A DNA stretch of 64,000 bases from positions 248,001-312,000 of the forward strand of contig NZ_VKAB01000001.1 in the NCBI RefSeq assembly GCF_009769385.1, written 5' to 3'. Below, piece after piece: positions 45,256 to 55,307 of the stretch. Source of the DNA: Saccharothrix deserti (GTDB lineage: Bacteria > Actinomycetota > Actinomycetes > Mycobacteriales > Pseudonocardiaceae). Position 1 is the first letter of the stretch. Each line of letters begins with the position of its first letter. Both the position numbers and the translations under genes were made by a program. The notes beneath the pieces were generated by a model, which saw nothing but the letters and a program-made list of their open reading frames with translations, had not been told where the DNA came from and did not search any database.

Positions 45256-46188
45256 ATGTGGGCGCTGAGACTCGGGGGCGTGAAACCACGCCACGTCGCT
45301 ATCGCGGTGCTCGTCGCCACCATCTGGGGGATCAACTTCGTCGTCATCAAGGTGGGGCTGCGCGACTTCCCGCCGCTGTTCTTCTCCGCGCTGCGGTTCC
45401 TGGCGGCCGCCGTGCCCGCGCTGTGGTTCGTCGGGCGGCCCAAGGTGGCGTGGAAGTGGGTCGTCGCGGTCGCGTTGGCGCTCGGCGTGGCCAAGTTCGG
45501 GTTGGTGTTCGTGGGGATGGCGGCGGGGATGCCCGCCGGGTTGTCGTCGCTGGTGTTGCAGAGCCAGGTGTTCTTCACCGTGCTGTTCGCGGCCGTGCTG
45601 CTGCGCGAACGGCCGCGGCCGGTGCAGTTGCTGGGCATGGGCGTGGCGGCGGCGGGGATCGCGGTGATCGCGGTCGACTACGGCGTGAGCAGCCCGATCT
45701 CGGCGTTCCTGCTGGTGGTCCTCGGCGCGGTGGCGTGGGGCCTGGCGAACGTCGCCACCCGGTACGCCCGGCCGCCGGACCCGATCAACTTCATCGTGTG
45801 GGTCAGCGCGGTAGCCGTGCTGCCGCTGTTCGGGCTGTCTCTGGTGTTCGAGGGGCCGGCGGCGGACCTGGCGGCGTTGCGGGGGCTCCGCTGGACGGGC
45901 GTGGGCGCGATCCTGTTCATCGCGTGGGTGTCGACGCTGCTCGGCTTCGGGCTGTGGAACCTGCTGCTGCGGACCTACGCGGCGAGCGCCGTCGTGCCGT
46001 TCGCGCTGCTGGTGCCGGTGGCGGGGATGTTCTCGGGCTGGTTGCTGCTGGACGAGACCATGACCGCGGTCCGCCTCGGCGCGGCCGTCCTGGTGATCGT
46101 CGGCATGGCCGCGACCACCCTGAAACGCCGTGAGCCGCGGGTGGAGGCACCGCCCGCGCCGGTTGACGTGCCGGTGGCGGTGCGATGA
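45256..46188 (+). CDS. EamA-family (DMT) transporter
   Basis: A 310-residue membrane protein with ten predicted helices in two EamA repeats: ATIWGINFVVIKVGLRDFPPLFFSALRFLAAA opens the first and LGAVAWGLANVATRYARPPDP the second. Such proteins export amino acids or metabolites. TAGTGC at 45244-45249 lies 6 nt before the ATG at 45256, suggesting a leaderless start; a GTG at 45280 (VKPRHVAIA) is the alternative. It is probably controlled by the divergent LysR protein. Confidence 0.9.
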   Translation: MWALRLGGVKPRHVAIAVLVATIWGINFVVIKVGLRDFPPLFFSALRFLAAAVPALWFVGRPKVAWKWVVAVALALGVAKFGLVFVGMAAGMPAGLSSLVLQSQVFFTVLFAAVLLRERPRPVQLLGMGVAAAGIAVIAVDYGVSSPISAFLLVVLGAVAWGLANVATRYARPPDPINFIVWVSAVAVLPLFGLSLVFEGPAADLAALRGLRWTGVGAILFIAWVSTLLGFGLWNLLLRTYAASAVVPFALLVPVAGMFSGWLLLDETMTAVRLGAAVLVIVGMAATTLKRREPRVEAPPAPVDVPVAVR

Positions 46189-46194
46189 GCCGGT

Positions 46195-47718
46195 TCAGGC
46201 GATCGGCGGGGCGCCGGCGGGCGGGATGACCGGAAGCCCCGCCGGCGCGCCCCGCTCCAGCAGCGCCCACACCGCGTCGGTGTCGAGGTGGTCGGCGACC
46301 AGGTCGCCGAGCAGGTCGAGCTGTGCGGCCCGCCGTCCGGCGAAGTCCACGTCCGGCGCGGGGGTGAAGCCCTGCCGTCCCGCGTGGCCTGCGGCCCAGC
46401 GCAGGAACTCGCGGCGGAACGCGTCGTTCTCCAGCAGCCCGTGCCAGTGCGTGCCGGCGACCCGGCCGCGCAGTGCGCCTTCCGGCGTGCCGTCGGGCAG
46501 CGTGACCAGGCCCTCCTCGGCGGTGCGGGTGACCTGGCCGTGGTGGATCTCGTAGCCCGTGACGGGTTCGCCGAACGCGTCGCCGTGCGGCCGGCGCAGG
46601 GTCTTGTCGGGCTGGAACCGGATGTCCACGTCGAGCAGGCCGAGCCCGGCCACCTCGCCCGCGCGCGACTCGACCGCGTCCTGGATCGTCCGGCCGAGCA
46701 TCTGGAACCCGCCGCAGATGCCGAGCACCGGTCCGTCGTGCGCGGCGATCGCGTCGGCCAGGCCCGTGGCGCGCAACCAGCGCAGGTCCTCGACGGTGGC
46801 CTTCGAGCCGGGCACGACGACGAGGTCCGCGTCGGCCAGCCGGGACGGCTCGGTGACGAACCGCACCGACACGCCCGGCTCGCAGGCCAGCGCCTCCACG
46901 TCGGTGGCGTTGGAGATCCGCGGCAGCCGCACCACGGCCACCCGCAGCCACTGGTCGCCGCGCGGCGGCTCCGGACGTCCGATCACGCCGTCCGCCGCGT
47001 ACGACAGCGAGTCCTCGGCGTCCAGCCACAGCTCCTCCCGCCACGGCAGCACGCCGTACACCGGGCGTCCGGTGAGGGCCCGGAGCTGCCGGAGACCGGG
47101 TTCGAGCAACGCCGGGTCACCCCGGAACTTGTTCACCACGAACCCGCTCACCAGCGCCTGGTCGGCCGGGTCGAGCAGGGCGAGGGTGCCGAAGAGGTGC
47201 GCGAACACCCCGCCCCGGTCGATGTCGCCGACCACGAGCACCGGCAGGTCCGCGGCCCGCGCGAGGCCCATGTTGGCGATGTCGTCGGCCCTCAGGTTGA
47301 TCTCGGCGGGCGATCCGGCGCCTTCGCAGATCACCACCTCGAAATCGTCCCGGAGGCCGTCCAAGGTGGAGAGGACCGTGGTGAACAGCTCGGCCTTGCG
47401 CTCGCGGTAGGACAAAGCGGACACCTCGCCCACCGCCCGGCCCAGCACCACGACCTGGGAGCTGCGGTCGCCGCCCGGCTTGAGCAGCACCGGGTTGAAC
47501 CGCACGCTCGGCTCCAACCCGCACGCGGCGGCCTGGACGGCCTGGGCGCGGCCGATCTCGCCGCCGTCCGGCGTCACGACCGAGTTGTTGGACATGTTCT
47601 GCGCCTTGAACGGGGCCGTCTTCACACCGCGCCGGGTGAGCCATCGGCACAGGCCGGCGGCCAGGACGCTCTTCCCCGCGTCCGACGTCGTGCCGGCCAC
47701 CAGCAACGCACTGCGCAC
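46195..47718 (-). CDS. cobQ: Cobyric acid synthase
   Basis: The 507-residue amidase has the N-terminal P-loop-like [23 protein letters not shown], the signature [24 protein letters not shown], and a C-terminal glutamine amidotransferase with its nucleophile in [11 protein letters not shown]. The late [10 protein letters not shown] supplies the His. It amidates the b, d, e and g side chains of adenosylcobyrinate a,c-diamide. GAGGAG a few bases upstream fixes the GTG at 47718. It is 25 kb from the other cob genes and has three 25-bp repeats in its promoter region. Confidence 0.96.
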   Translation of the reverse strand: MRSALLVAGTTSDAGKSVLAAGLCRWLTRRGVKTAPFKAQNMSNNSVVTPDGGEIGRAQAVQAAACGLEPSVRFNPVLLKPGGDRSSQVVVLGRAVGEVSALSYRERKAELFTTVLSTLDGLRDDFEVVICEGAGSPAEINLRADDIANMGLARAADLPVLVVGDIDRGGVFAHLFGTLALLDPADQALVSGFVVNKFRGDPALLEPGLRQLRALTGRPVYGVLPWREELWLDAEDSLSYAADGVIGRPEPPRGDQWLRVAVVRLPRISNATDVEALACEPGVSVRFVTEPSRLADADLVVVPGSKATVEDLRWLRATGLADAIAAHDGPVLGICGGFQMLGRTIQDAVESRAGEVAGLGLLDVDIRFQPDKTLRRPHGDAFGEPVTGYEIHHGQVTRTAEEGLVTLPDGTPEGALRGRVAGTHWHGLLENDAFRREFLRWAAGHAGRQGFTPAPDVDFAGRRAAQLDLLGDLVADHLDTDAVWALLERGAPAGLPVIPPAGAPPIA

Positions 47719-47740
47719 AGTGACTCCTCGCGTCGGCTGC

Positions 47741-47815
47741 GCCGACAATCCAACTCAGCGGCTGAGCCGACAATCAGATTCATCGGCTGAGCCGACAATC
47801 GGACTTTGTCGGTCC
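47741..47815. repeat. Three 25-bp direct repeats between cobQ and a divergent hydrolase gene
   Basis: GCCGACAATC recurs at 47741, 47766 and 47791, exactly 25 bp apart. The first two units end in CGGCTGA, giving CGGCT-G-AGCCG palindromes at the junctions. The third unit contains a perfect inverted repeat, CCGACAA-N7-TTGTCGG (47792-47812). Confidence 0.85.
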
Positions 47816-47835
47816 AGGCTGACATCATCCACGTC

Positions 47836-48534
47836 ATGGTCGACGCCCCCGCCACCGCAGTCCTGGTGCACAGCCCCTACCTCGGGCCGGCAAGCCTCCG
47901 CCCGCTCGCCGGGGCGCTCGCCGCACTCGGCCACCCGGTGGTGTTGCTCGACCTGCGGGTCACGGTCAACGCCGCGCCCGTCCACCAGCGGCTGATCGGC
48001 GTGTTCGCCGACGCGATGGAGGACTCCCTGGTCGAGGGCGAGCTGGTGCTCGTCGGGCACAGCGGCGCCGGTCCGCTGCTGCCCGCGTTCGCCGACGCCC
48101 TGGAGACGCCCGTGCGCGGGCTGGTGTTCCTCGACGCCGAAATGCCCACACCGGGGCGCAGCTGGCGTGACGACGCGCCGGCCGAGCGCATGGCCCGCCT
48201 GAAGGAGATCTCGCGGGACGGGCTGATGCCGCGCTGGGACCTGTGGTTCGCGCCGGAGGTGCTGTCCGCGATGGTGCCGGACGTGCGGCTGCTGGAGGAG
48301 ATCGTGGCCGAGGCGCCCGAGGTGCCGCTGGCGTTCCTGAAGGAGCCCCGGCCCACCGTGGCGTGGACCGGGCCCTGCTCGTACGTGAAGCTCAGCCCCG
48401 CGTACGACGCCGCGGCTTCGGCGGCACGCGAGTTGGGCTGGCCGGTGGTCGAGCTGGACAGCCACCACCTGGGCGCCGTGACGGCGCCCGACGAGGTGGC
48501 GGCCGCCCTCGTGCCGCTGATCAGCAGACGGTGA
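47836..48534 (+). CDS. Alpha/beta hydrolase
   Basis: The 232-residue protein has [22 protein letters not shown] at the start, the nucleophile elbow [18 protein letters not shown], and a late [17 protein letters not shown] with the likely catalytic His. It is shorter than most lipases and similar to actinobacterial hydrolases of unknown substrate. It shares its upstream region with cobQ and overlaps the convergent map gene by 14 bp. Confidence 0.83.
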   Translation: MVDAPATAVLVHSPYLGPASLRPLAGALAALGHPVVLLDLRVTVNAAPVHQRLIGVFADAMEDSLVEGELVLVGHSGAGPLLPAFADALETPVRGLVFLDAEMPTPGRSWRDDAPAERMARLKEISRDGLMPRWDLWFAPEVLSAMVPDVRLLEEIVAEAPEVPLAFLKEPRPTVAWTGPCSYVKLSPAYDAAASAARELGWPVVELDSHHLGAVTAPDEVAAALVPLISRR

Positions 48535-49378
48535 GGATCTCCGCGCCGTCGTCGGTGACCACGAGCGTGTGCTCGAACTGGGCGGTCCAGCTCTTGTCTC
48601 GGGTGGTGACCGTCCAGCCGTCGTCCCACAGGTCGTGCTCGATACCGCCGAGGGTGATCATCGGCTCGATGGTGAACGTCATGCCCGTCTCGATGACCGT
48701 GGGCACGTGCGGCGCGTCGTAGTGCAGCACCATCAGGCCGCTGTGGAAGGTGCGGCCGATGCCGTGGCCGGTGAAATCGCGCACCACGCCGTAGCCGAAG
48801 CGGTTGGCGTAGGCCTCGATGACGCGGCCGATGACGTTGAGCTGACGGCCGGGCTTCACGGCCTTGATGGCGCGCATGGTGGCCTCGTGCGTGCGTTCGA
48901 CCAGGAGGCGGACCTCCTCGCTCACCTCGCCGGCGAGGAAGGTGGCGTTCGTGTCGCCGTGCACTCCGCCGATGTAGGCGGTGACGTCGACGTTGACGAT
49001 GTCACCGTCCTCGACCACGGTCGAGTCGGGGATGCCGTGGCAGATGACCTCGTTCAGCGAGGTGCAGCAGGACTTGGGGAAACCGCGGTAGCCGAGCGTG
49101 GACGGGTACGCGCCGTTGTCGCACAGGAACTCGTGCGCGACCGCGTCGATCTCGTCGGTGGTCACGCCGGGCACGATGACCTTGCCGGCCTCCTGCAACG
49201 CCTGCGCCGCCAGCCGACCCGCGACGCGCATCGCCTCGATCACCTCGGGCGGCTGCACCCACGGATCGGTGTTGCGCTGGGGTGCGGGGCGGTCGACGTA
49301 CTCGGGCCGCTCGATCTCGGCGGGCACCGGACGGCGGGGGGACAGCACACCTGGCTGTAGGACGGCACGCACGGACAT
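48521..49378 (-). CDS. map: Type I methionine aminopeptidase
   Basis: A 285-residue metalloprotease removing N-terminal Met. The five metal ligands are present: Asp in VNVDVTAY, Asp in [10 protein letters not shown], His in [11 protein letters not shown], Glu in TIEPMI and Glu in TAQFEHTL. An N-terminal extension of about 40 residues with [10 protein letters not shown] is typical of the actinobacterial MapB form and may contact the ribosome. It occupies the same place relative to vapBC and the PBP gene as in mycobacteria. Confidence 0.95.
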   Translation of the reverse strand: MSVRAVLQPGVLSPRRPVPAEIERPEYVDRPAPQRNTDPWVQPPEVIEAMRVAGRLAAQALQEAGKVIVPGVTTDEIDAVAHEFLCDNGAYPSTLGYRGFPKSCCTSLNEVICHGIPDSTVVEDGDIVNVDVTAYIGGVHGDTNATFLAGEVSEEVRLLVERTHEATMRAIKAVKPGRQLNVIGRVIEAYANRFGYGVVRDFTGHGIGRTFHSGLMVLHYDAPHVPTVIETGMTFTIEPMITLGGIEHDLWDDGWTVTTRDKSWTAQFEHTLVVTDDGAEILTVC

Positions 49379-49426
49379 GCCCCCCAGATTACGGCTCAGC
49401 GTGATGAGGCATGCGCCACGTGTCCG

Positions 49427-49834
49427 TTAAGCCTCCGACTCGGCCGTTCCGGGCGAGGCGATCGGCAGCCCCATCTCGTCGGCGGCGGTCAGGAGTCGCT
49501 TGTCGTAGGCCACGAACGCGTCGAGGTGAAGCCGGACACGTAGGGCCGAGGCGAGGTGGATCGCATCCAGCGACTTCAACGGAAGCGCCAGCGCACCGGC
49601 CGCGTCCAACAGGTCCGTGGTCATCGGCATCTCGTCGAGTTCGACCAGAAGCGACGTAGCCATGCGGATTGCCGCGTCGCCCTCCGCTCGCACCGCTCGC
49701 ACCAACTCGACCCGCGCCAACGAACTGCTGACCCGTGGTACGTCACTCCGATCGTCCAACCACGAACTCAGCGCCGGGGTCTCGGCTTCGGTCAGTACCA
49801 GCTTCGCCAAGGCCGAGGTGTCGAGATAGATCAC
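49427..49834 (-). CDS. vapC: VapC-type PIN-domain ribonuclease toxin
   Basis: The 135-residue toxin begins MIYLDTSALAKLV with the first catalytic Asp. The remaining acidic residues are Glu in ARVELVRAV, Asp in LKSLDAIHLASAL and Asp in AFVAYDKRLLTAAD. It is an Mg2+-dependent RNase, probably cutting tRNA or rRNA. Its ATG overlaps the antitoxin stop (ATGA), the standard coupling that keeps antitoxin in excess. Confidence 0.93.
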   Translation of the reverse strand: MIYLDTSALAKLVLTEAETPALSSWLDDRSDVPRVSSSLARVELVRAVRAEGDAAIRMATSLLVELDEMPMTTDLLDAAGALALPLKSLDAIHLASALRVRLHLDAFVAYDKRLLTAADEMGLPIASPGTAESEA

Positions 49835-50106
49835 CAGCGCTCGTCCTCACGCATCTGGCGTAGCACTTCCGAGATCGGTGTGCCCGTGGCAGGGGGCAGA
49901 GGCTTCGGAAACGGTCGCCCTCGTCCACGAAGTAGCACGCCGTTCGCGACCAACTGGTCTCGCACGGAAAGTGCTTCGTCACCAGGAGGGCCGATCTCGG
50001 CGACCACTCGACCATGGTCGGTGACCGCGATCCGCTCACCGGCTTGGGCCCGACGCACGTATTCGCTCGTGTGGTGACGGAGTTCGCGAAGTCCGATCCG
50101 GTCCAT
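49831..50106 (-). CDS. vapB: VapB-type antitoxin (Phd/YefM-like)
   Basis: A 91-residue protein with the Phd/YefM DNA-binding start IGLRELRHHTSEYVRRAQAG and IAVTDHGRVVAEI, and a C-terminal segment (PISEVLRQMREDERW) that would mask the VapC active site. It is expected to neutralise the toxin and, in complex, repress the operon. ATG at 50106 was chosen because TACATT at 50114-50119 (minus strand) would place +1 within a base of it; a TTG 3 codons upstream is possible. Confidence 0.9.
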   Translation of the reverse strand: MDRIGLRELRHHTSEYVRRAQAGERIAVTDHGRVVAEIGPPGDEALSVRDQLVANGVLLRGRGRPFPKPLPPATGTPISEVLRQMREDERW

Positions 50107-50112
50107 GTGCAA

Positions 50113-50127
50113 CAATGTATCACATTG
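50113..50127. promoter_or_regulatory. Operator of the vapBC operon
   Basis: CAATGT-ATC-ACATTG is a perfect 6-3-6 palindrome lying 7 bp upstream of the vapB ATG. It overlaps the predicted -10 box TACATT, so binding would block transcription. Confidence 0.75.
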
Positions 50128-50139
50128 ATCTTGGACCGT

Positions 50140-51954
50140 TCAGCCCAACGCGCCCAGGAAGCGGGCCGAGGCGTCGACCGCCGGAGCGGAGCTGTTCGTG
50201 CCCAGCAGCAGGGTCGCGAACGCCACGTCGCCGCGGTAGCCCACGAACCAGCCGTGCGAGTTCGTGCCGTCCCCGAACTGCGCCGTGCCCGTCTTGCCCC
50301 GCACGTCCCCGTACGGCTTGAGCTGCGGCGCGGTGCCGGATTCGACGACCTCCCGCATCATCGCCCGCAACGGCTCCAGCACGGCCGGTGCGGGTGCGGT
50401 CGGGGTGTGGTCGACCTTCGTCTCACGACCGCGCAGCAGAGTCGGGACGGGCATCTTGCCCGACGCCACCGACGCCGCCACCAGAGCCATCCCGAACGGG
50501 CTCGCCAGCACCTTGCCCTGGCCGAAGCCGTCCTCCGCCCGCTCCACCACGTCGGTGGCGGGCGGCACGGAACCGGTGATCGTGGTGATCGCCGGGATCT
50601 CGAAGTCGACGCCCAGGCCGAACGAGTCCGCCACCTTGGTCAGCTCCTCCGGCCCCATCTCGGCCGCCAGTTGCGCGAACGTCGTGTTGCACGAGAACGC
50701 GAACGCCGAGTGCAGCGGGATCGTGCCCTTGTCGAACTCGTGGTCGTTCGGCACGATCCGGCGCCCGTCGATGGTCGTCTTGCCGGGGCACGGCAGCGCG
50801 CTGTCCGCGTTCACCTTCCCCGCCGACAGCGCCGCCGCCGCCGTCACGATCTTGAACGTCGACCCCGGCGGGTAACGGCCGGTCAGCGCCACCGCGCCCT
50901 CCGCGTCCGCCGGGCCGTTCTGCGCCACCGCCAGCACCTCGCCGGTCGACGCCTGCAACGCCACCAGCATCGCCGCCTGCGGCACCGACTCCAGGGCGTC
51001 CTCGGCCGCCGTCTGCACGGTCCGGCTCAACGCGGTCGTGATCGCCTGCGCCGGCTCCGGCGCCTGCTCGTGCAGCGTCTCCACCTCGTCACCGGCCGCG
51101 TTGACCGTGTAGACGCGCAGCCCCGCGCGCCCCGCGATCTCCTCCTCCACGGCCTTGCGCACCGCCGGCAGCACCTGCGACCCGAACGCGCGCGACGGCG
51201 GGAGCAGGCTCGTCTGGGTGGTGAACCGCACGCCCGGCAGCTCGTAGATCGCGGGCTTGACGGTCTGGTAGTCCGCGTCGCGCAGGGCCGCCACCTGGTA
51301 CACCTGACCGGCGGGCAGCTTCGACACGCCGTCCACGATCGACTGCTGGGTGATGGCGGCGTCGATCGGCGTCAACGCGGCGGCCAGGGCGCCTGCCACC
51401 GCGCCCACGTCACCCGCCTCCTTCGCGTCCAGCAGGATCGACACGACCTGCTCCGGCGACAGCAGCGGCGTCCCGTCGCGGTCCAGCACCGGCGCCAACG
51501 TGGGCCGCACCTCGGCCAGGCCGAGCGACTGCTGCGCGGCGAGCTTCGGGTGCACGACCGAAGGCGCCCAGTGCACCTTCCAGTCGTCCTCCTCGCGGCG
51601 CAGGTCGAACTCGGTCTGGTAGCTCCACGCGTGGTCGTGCCCGAGGTCCCAGTCGAACCGGGCGGTGGCGTCGGCGGCGGACGACTCGCCGGACGAGCGC
51701 ACCTGCTCGATCTTGGCGGTCATCCCGGCGGGCTTCAGCACCTCCCGGACCTTGCCCAGCACGTCCTTGGCGCCGGTGGGGTCGTCGGTCAGCCCGGCGG
51801 CGCCGTCGACGTCACCGGCGGCGAGCTTGGTGAGGAAGTCGTTCGTCACCTGGTCGGGACCGGGGCGTGAGGAGAACAGGCCGCAGCCGCTGACGAGCAG
51901 CAGGACCACCCCGGACAGAACCAGGCGGGACAGGGCCGGCTTGCGCGCGATCAC
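50140..51954 (-). CDS. Penicillin-binding lipoprotein with NTF2-like N-terminal domain
   Basis: The 604-residue protein has a lipobox (LLLVSGCGLF) and a MecA-N/NTF2-like domain (QVTNDFLTKLAAGDVDGAAGLTDD). A dimerisation region follows, then a transpeptidase domain with SxxK in YPPGSTFKIV, SxN in FSCNTTF and KTG in RGKTGTAQF. It is anchored outside the membrane and cross-links peptidoglycan. The NTF2-like domain is typical of low-affinity PBPs that tolerate beta-lactams. Position and layout match Rv2864c. GTG start used. Confidence 0.93.
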   Translation of the reverse strand: MIARKPALSRLVLSGVVLLLVSGCGLFSSRPGPDQVTNDFLTKLAAGDVDGAAGLTDDPTGAKDVLGKVREVLKPAGMTAKIEQVRSSGESSAADATARFDWDLGHDHAWSYQTEFDLRREEDDWKVHWAPSVVHPKLAAQQSLGLAEVRPTLAPVLDRDGTPLLSPEQVVSILLDAKEAGDVGAVAGALAAALTPIDAAITQQSIVDGVSKLPAGQVYQVAALRDADYQTVKPAIYELPGVRFTTQTSLLPPSRAFGSQVLPAVRKAVEEEIAGRAGLRVYTVNAAGDEVETLHEQAPEPAQAITTALSRTVQTAAEDALESVPQAAMLVALQASTGEVLAVAQNGPADAEGAVALTGRYPPGSTFKIVTAAAALSAGKVNADSALPCPGKTTIDGRRIVPNDHEFDKGTIPLHSAFAFSCNTTFAQLAAEMGPEELTKVADSFGLGVDFEIPAITTITGSVPPATDVVERAEDGFGQGKVLASPFGMALVAASVASGKMPVPTLLRGRETKVDHTPTAPAPAVLEPLRAMMREVVESGTAPQLKPYGDVRGKTGTAQFGDGTNSHGWFVGYRGDVAFATLLLGTNSSAPAVDASARFLGALG

Positions 51955-52033
51955 GGCGCCGAGTATGCCCGGTCCACCGCACGGGCCCGAGAGCCGCCCG
52001 CGCGACACCCGCGCGCAGGCCTCGGAACAGCCC

Positions 52034-52888
52034 TCAGAACAGCACGGTCGCGTACTGGCCGACCTGGGAGAACCCGATCCTGCGGTACGCCGCCCTGGCC
52101 ACGTCGTTGTAGGAGTTCACGTACAGCGACGCGGTCCGCCCGAGGCCTCTGACCAGGCGTTCGGCCACCGCCGCGGTGCCCGCCGTTCCGATGCCGTGGC
52201 CGCGGCGGTCCGGCCGCACCCACACGCCCTGGATCTGGCCGACCTTCTTCGACATGGCCCCGATCTCGGCCTTGAACACCACGTCGCCGCCCTCGAACCG
52301 GGCGAACGCCCGCCCGCCCGCGATGAGCTCGGCCACCCGCGCCCGGTAGGACGCGCCGCCGTCCTCGGCGCACGGGTCGACGCCGACCTCCTCGATGAAC
52401 ATGGCGACCGCGGCCGGCAGGTACCGGTCCAGCTCCTCCGGTCGCACCGGCCGGACCAGCGGGTCCAGCGGGATCGACGGGCTGCCGCCCAGCGCCATCA
52501 GCGGCTGGTCCTCACGCACCTCGCGGGCCGGACCCCAGTCCGGCGCGAGTTCCTCCCACAGACCGAGCACCTGCTCGGCGGGCCCGACCAGCGAGGAGCA
52601 CATCCGGCCACGGCGGCGGGCCCGGTCGGCGAAGCCGCGCAACGCGGGCGTGTTGCCCCGCAGCGGGATGAGGTTGGGACCGGCGAAGCACAGCGCGTCG
52701 ACCCGGCCGCCGCGCAGCGACCGGTGGTCGTACGCCCAGACCTCGCCACCCAGCCGCCACGGGTCGAGGCCCGCGACCTCGACCCGTGCGGCGACCATGC
52801 AGGACGCCACCGGGTCGGCCGCGAGCACGGCCAGGACCTCGGTCAGGTCCCGCTCGTCGAGCAAGCGCGCGCCAGCCAGCCTCAGCAC
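52034..52888 (-). CDS. GNAT acetyltransferase with DUF4081-like N-terminal domain
   Basis: This 284-residue protein has a C-terminal GNAT fold with the acetyl-CoA loop VWVRPDRRGHGIGTAGTAAVAERLV and the final beta-strand region VNSYNDVARAAYRRIGF. The N-terminal half is the DUF4081-type domain seen in the Rv2867c group. Substrate unknown. It lies between the PBP and ispG genes as in mycobacteria. The GTG start lacks a clear Shine-Dalgarno. Confidence 0.88.
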   Translation of the reverse strand: MLRLAGARLLDERDLTEVLAVLAADPVASCMVAARVEVAGLDPWRLGGEVWAYDHRSLRGGRVDALCFAGPNLIPLRGNTPALRGFADRARRRGRMCSSLVGPAEQVLGLWEELAPDWGPAREVREDQPLMALGGSPSIPLDPLVRPVRPEELDRYLPAAVAMFIEEVGVDPCAEDGGASYRARVAELIAGGRAFARFEGGDVVFKAEIGAMSKKVGQIQGVWVRPDRRGHGIGTAGTAAVAERLVRGLGRTASLYVNSYNDVARAAYRRIGFSQVGQYATVLF

Positions 52889-52937
52889 GCCTCAAGCCTG
52901 CCAGATGGACCGCGTTACCGGCGCGTCCGCCACCCTC

Positions 52938-54095
52938 TCAGCCGACCGTCACGACCGGCTCGCCGCCCTCGACGGACTCGCCCATCTCCTCGGCGATGCG
53001 CATGGCTTCCTCGATCAAGGTCTCCACGATCTGGTGCTCGGGCACGGTCTTGACGACCTTGCCCTTGACGAAAATCTGGCCCTTGCCGTTGCCCGACGCG
53101 ACACCCAGGTCCGCCTCGCGCGCCTCGCCGGGCCCGTTCACCACGCAGCCCATCACGGCGACCCGCAGCGGCACCTCCATGCCCTCCAGACCCGCCGTGA
53201 CCTGCTCCGCCAACGTGTACACGTCCACCTGCGCGCGACCACATGACGGACACGACACGATCTCCAGCTTCCGCGGCCGCAGGTTGAGCGACTGCAGGAT
53301 CTGGTGCCCGACCTTGACCTCCTCCACCGGAGGAGCCGACAGCGACACCCGGATCGTGTCCCCGATGCCCTGCCGCAGCAGCGCGCCGAACGCCACCGCG
53401 GACTTGATCGTGCCCTGGAACGCCGGACCCGCCTCGGTCACACCCAGGTGCAGCGGGTAGTCGCACTGCTCGGCCAACAACTCGTACGCCCGGACCATCA
53501 CCACCGGGTCGTTGTGCTTCACCGAGATCTTCAGGTCGTGGAAGTCGTGCTCGGCGAACAGCGACGCCTCCCACAACGCCGACTCCGCCAACGCCTCCGG
53601 CGTCGCCTTGCCGTACTTCGCCATCAACCGCGGGTCCAACGACCCGGCGTTCACCCCGATCCGGATCGGCGTGCCGTGGTCACGCGCCGCCGCCGCGATC
53701 TCCTTGACCTTGTCGTCGAACTTCTTGATGTTGCCCGGGTTCACCCGCACCGCCGCGCACCCGGCCTCGATCGCCGCGAACACGTACTTCGGCTGGAAGT
53801 GGATGTCCGCGATCACCGGGATCTGCGACTTCTTCGCGATCGCCGCCAACGCGTCCGCGTCGTCCTGCGACGGGCACGCCACCCGCACGATGTCGCACCC
53901 CGCCGCGGTCAACTCCGCGATCTGCTGCAACGTCGCGTTCACGTCCGCGGTGACCGTGGTGGTCATCGACTGGACCGACACCGGGAACTCACTCCCGACG
54001 CCCACGGACCCGACCATGAGCTGCCGGGTCTTGCGCCGTTCCGACAACACCGGAGGCGGCATCGCCGGGATACCGAGCATGACGCCGTCACTCAT
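52938..54095 (-). CDS. ispG: 4-hydroxy-3-methylbut-2-en-1-yl diphosphate synthase
   Basis: The 385-residue enzyme of the MEP isoprenoid route converts MEcPP to HMBPP using a [4Fe-4S] cluster. The N-terminal TIM barrel carries [17 protein letters not shown] and VRVNPGNI. The cluster ligands are in [13 protein letters not shown] and [19 protein letters not shown] lies upstream of the ATG at 54095; a GTG at 54113 overlapping the rip1 stop is possible but would add six residues unlike the family. Confidence 0.97.
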   Translation of the reverse strand: MSDGVMLGIPAMPPPVLSERRKTRQLMVGSVGVGSEFPVSVQSMTTTVTADVNATLQQIAELTAAGCDIVRVACPSQDDADALAAIAKKSQIPVIADIHFQPKYVFAAIEAGCAAVRVNPGNIKKFDDKVKEIAAAARDHGTPIRIGVNAGSLDPRLMAKYGKATPEALAESALWEASLFAEHDFHDLKISVKHNDPVVMVRAYELLAEQCDYPLHLGVTEAGPAFQGTIKSAVAFGALLRQGIGDTIRVSLSAPPVEEVKVGHQILQSLNLRPRKLEIVSCPSCGRAQVDVYTLAEQVTAGLEGMEVPLRVAVMGCVVNGPGEAREADLGVASGNGKGQIFVKGKVVKTVPEHQIVETLIEEAMRIAEEMGESVEGGEPVVTVG

Positions 54096-54109
54096 TGGAC
54101 TAGCACCTC

Positions 54110-55306
54110 TCACTGGAAGAGCCGGATGGGGTTGACGATGTCCGCGGTGATCGTCAACAGCGTGACCGACCCGCCGAGGAAGATCACCAAGTAGGTCAGC
54201 GGCAGCAGCCGCAGGTAGTTGACCGGTGCGCCGTCGGGCAGGCCGCGCAGCTTCCGAATCCAGTTTCGCACCCGTTCGTACAGGTTGACCGCGATGTGAC
54301 CACCGTCAAGCGGGAGCAGCGGCAGGAGGTTGAACACACCCACGAAGAAGTTCAGCCCCGCCAGCATCAACCAGAACAGCTGCCACAGGCCACGGTCGAC
54401 CGCCTCGCCGCCGAGCCTGCTCGCGCCCACCACGCTGACCGGGGTGTCGACATCGCGCTCGCCGCCGCCGATCGCCTCGATCACCGCGGGGATCTTCTTC
54501 GGGAAGTTGATCAGGCCGCGCCAGGTGTTCTCGAACATCTGGCCGGTGAACGCGGTCGCGCCGCCGATGGCGGTCACCGGGTTGTACTCGAAATTGGTCT
54601 GGTGGATGATCCCGATCGCGCCGACCTCGGACTTGTAGCGCGTGCCGTCCTTGCGCTGGAGCTCGCGCTCGACCCGCGCGACGTCCGCGGTGAGGGTGAT
54701 CTCCTGGCCGTCGCGGAGCACCTTGAACTCCGTCGTGCCGGACCGCTCGCGGGTCTTCTGCAGCACGTCGGTCCAGGTGGGCGTGGCCGCGCCCGCCACG
54801 GACAGGATCTCGTCGCCGGCCCGGAAGCCCGCGTCCTTGGCCGGCGCCGGCGCGCCCGGCGCGCAGTCCGCGTCCGTGCTGCTCTGCACACAGGGCGTGA
54901 CCTCGGCGACCAGCGCGGTGTCGCGCAGGTTCGGGATGCCCATGGTCCAGGCCATGAAGTACAGGATGATGAAGCCCACGATGAAGTGCGTGATGGAGCC
55001 CGCGGAGAGCACCACCACGCGCTTCCAGGTCTTCTGCCGGTTGAACGCGCGGTGCCGGTCCGCCGGGGCGACGTCCTCCAGCGCGGTCATGCCGACGATC
55101 TCGCAGAAACCACCCGCCGGGATGGCCTTGATGCCGTACTCGGTCTCACCGCGGCGGAACGACCAGATGCGCGGTCCGAACCCGATGAAGTACCGGGTCA
55201 CCTTCATCCCGAACATCTTCGCCGTCGCCAGGTGGCCGAGCTCGTGCAGCGCGATCGAGATGCCGATCAGCAGGGCGAACAGCAAAATGCCCAAAAAGAC
55301 GACCAC
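54110..55306 (-). CDS. rip1: Site-2 intramembrane zinc protease (RseP/Rip1)
   Basis: A 398-residue S2P. HELGH in the first helix ([18 protein letters not shown]) and [12 protein letters not shown] near the C-terminus provide the zinc ligands. A PDZ domain lies between ([24 protein letters not shown]). It cleaves anti-sigma factors or other membrane proteins, as Rip1 does in mycobacteria. It starts 1 bp after the dxr stop and leads into ispG, so it is cotranscribed with isoprenoid genes. Confidence 0.95.
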   Translation of the reverse strand: MVVFLGILLFALLIGISIALHELGHLATAKMFGMKVTRYFIGFGPRIWSFRRGETEYGIKAIPAGGFCEIVGMTALEDVAPADRHRAFNRQKTWKRVVVLSAGSITHFIVGFIILYFMAWTMGIPNLRDTALVAEVTPCVQSSTDADCAPGAPAPAKDAGFRAGDEILSVAGAATPTWTDVLQKTRERSGTTEFKVLRDGQEITLTADVARVERELQRKDGTRYKSEVGAIGIIHQTNFEYNPVTAIGGATAFTGQMFENTWRGLINFPKKIPAVIEAIGGGERDVDTPVSVVGASRLGGEAVDRGLWQLFWLMLAGLNFFVGVFNLLPLLPLDGGHIAVNLYERVRNWIRKLRGLPDGAPVNYLRLLPLTYLVIFLGGSVTLLTITADIVNPIRLFQ

Positions 55307-55307
55307 G

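Noticed and set aside
50014-51870. 618-residue open frame on the + strand opposite the PBP gene
   Set aside because: Arg/His-rich shadow typical of high-GC third-position bias; the minus strand carries all transpeptidase motifs and a lipobox.
54096-54113. GTG at 54113 as the ispG start, overlapping the rip1 stop
   Set aside because: The overlap is attractive, but the Shine-Dalgarno GAGAGGTG is positioned for the ATG at 54095 and the extra residues do not match the family.
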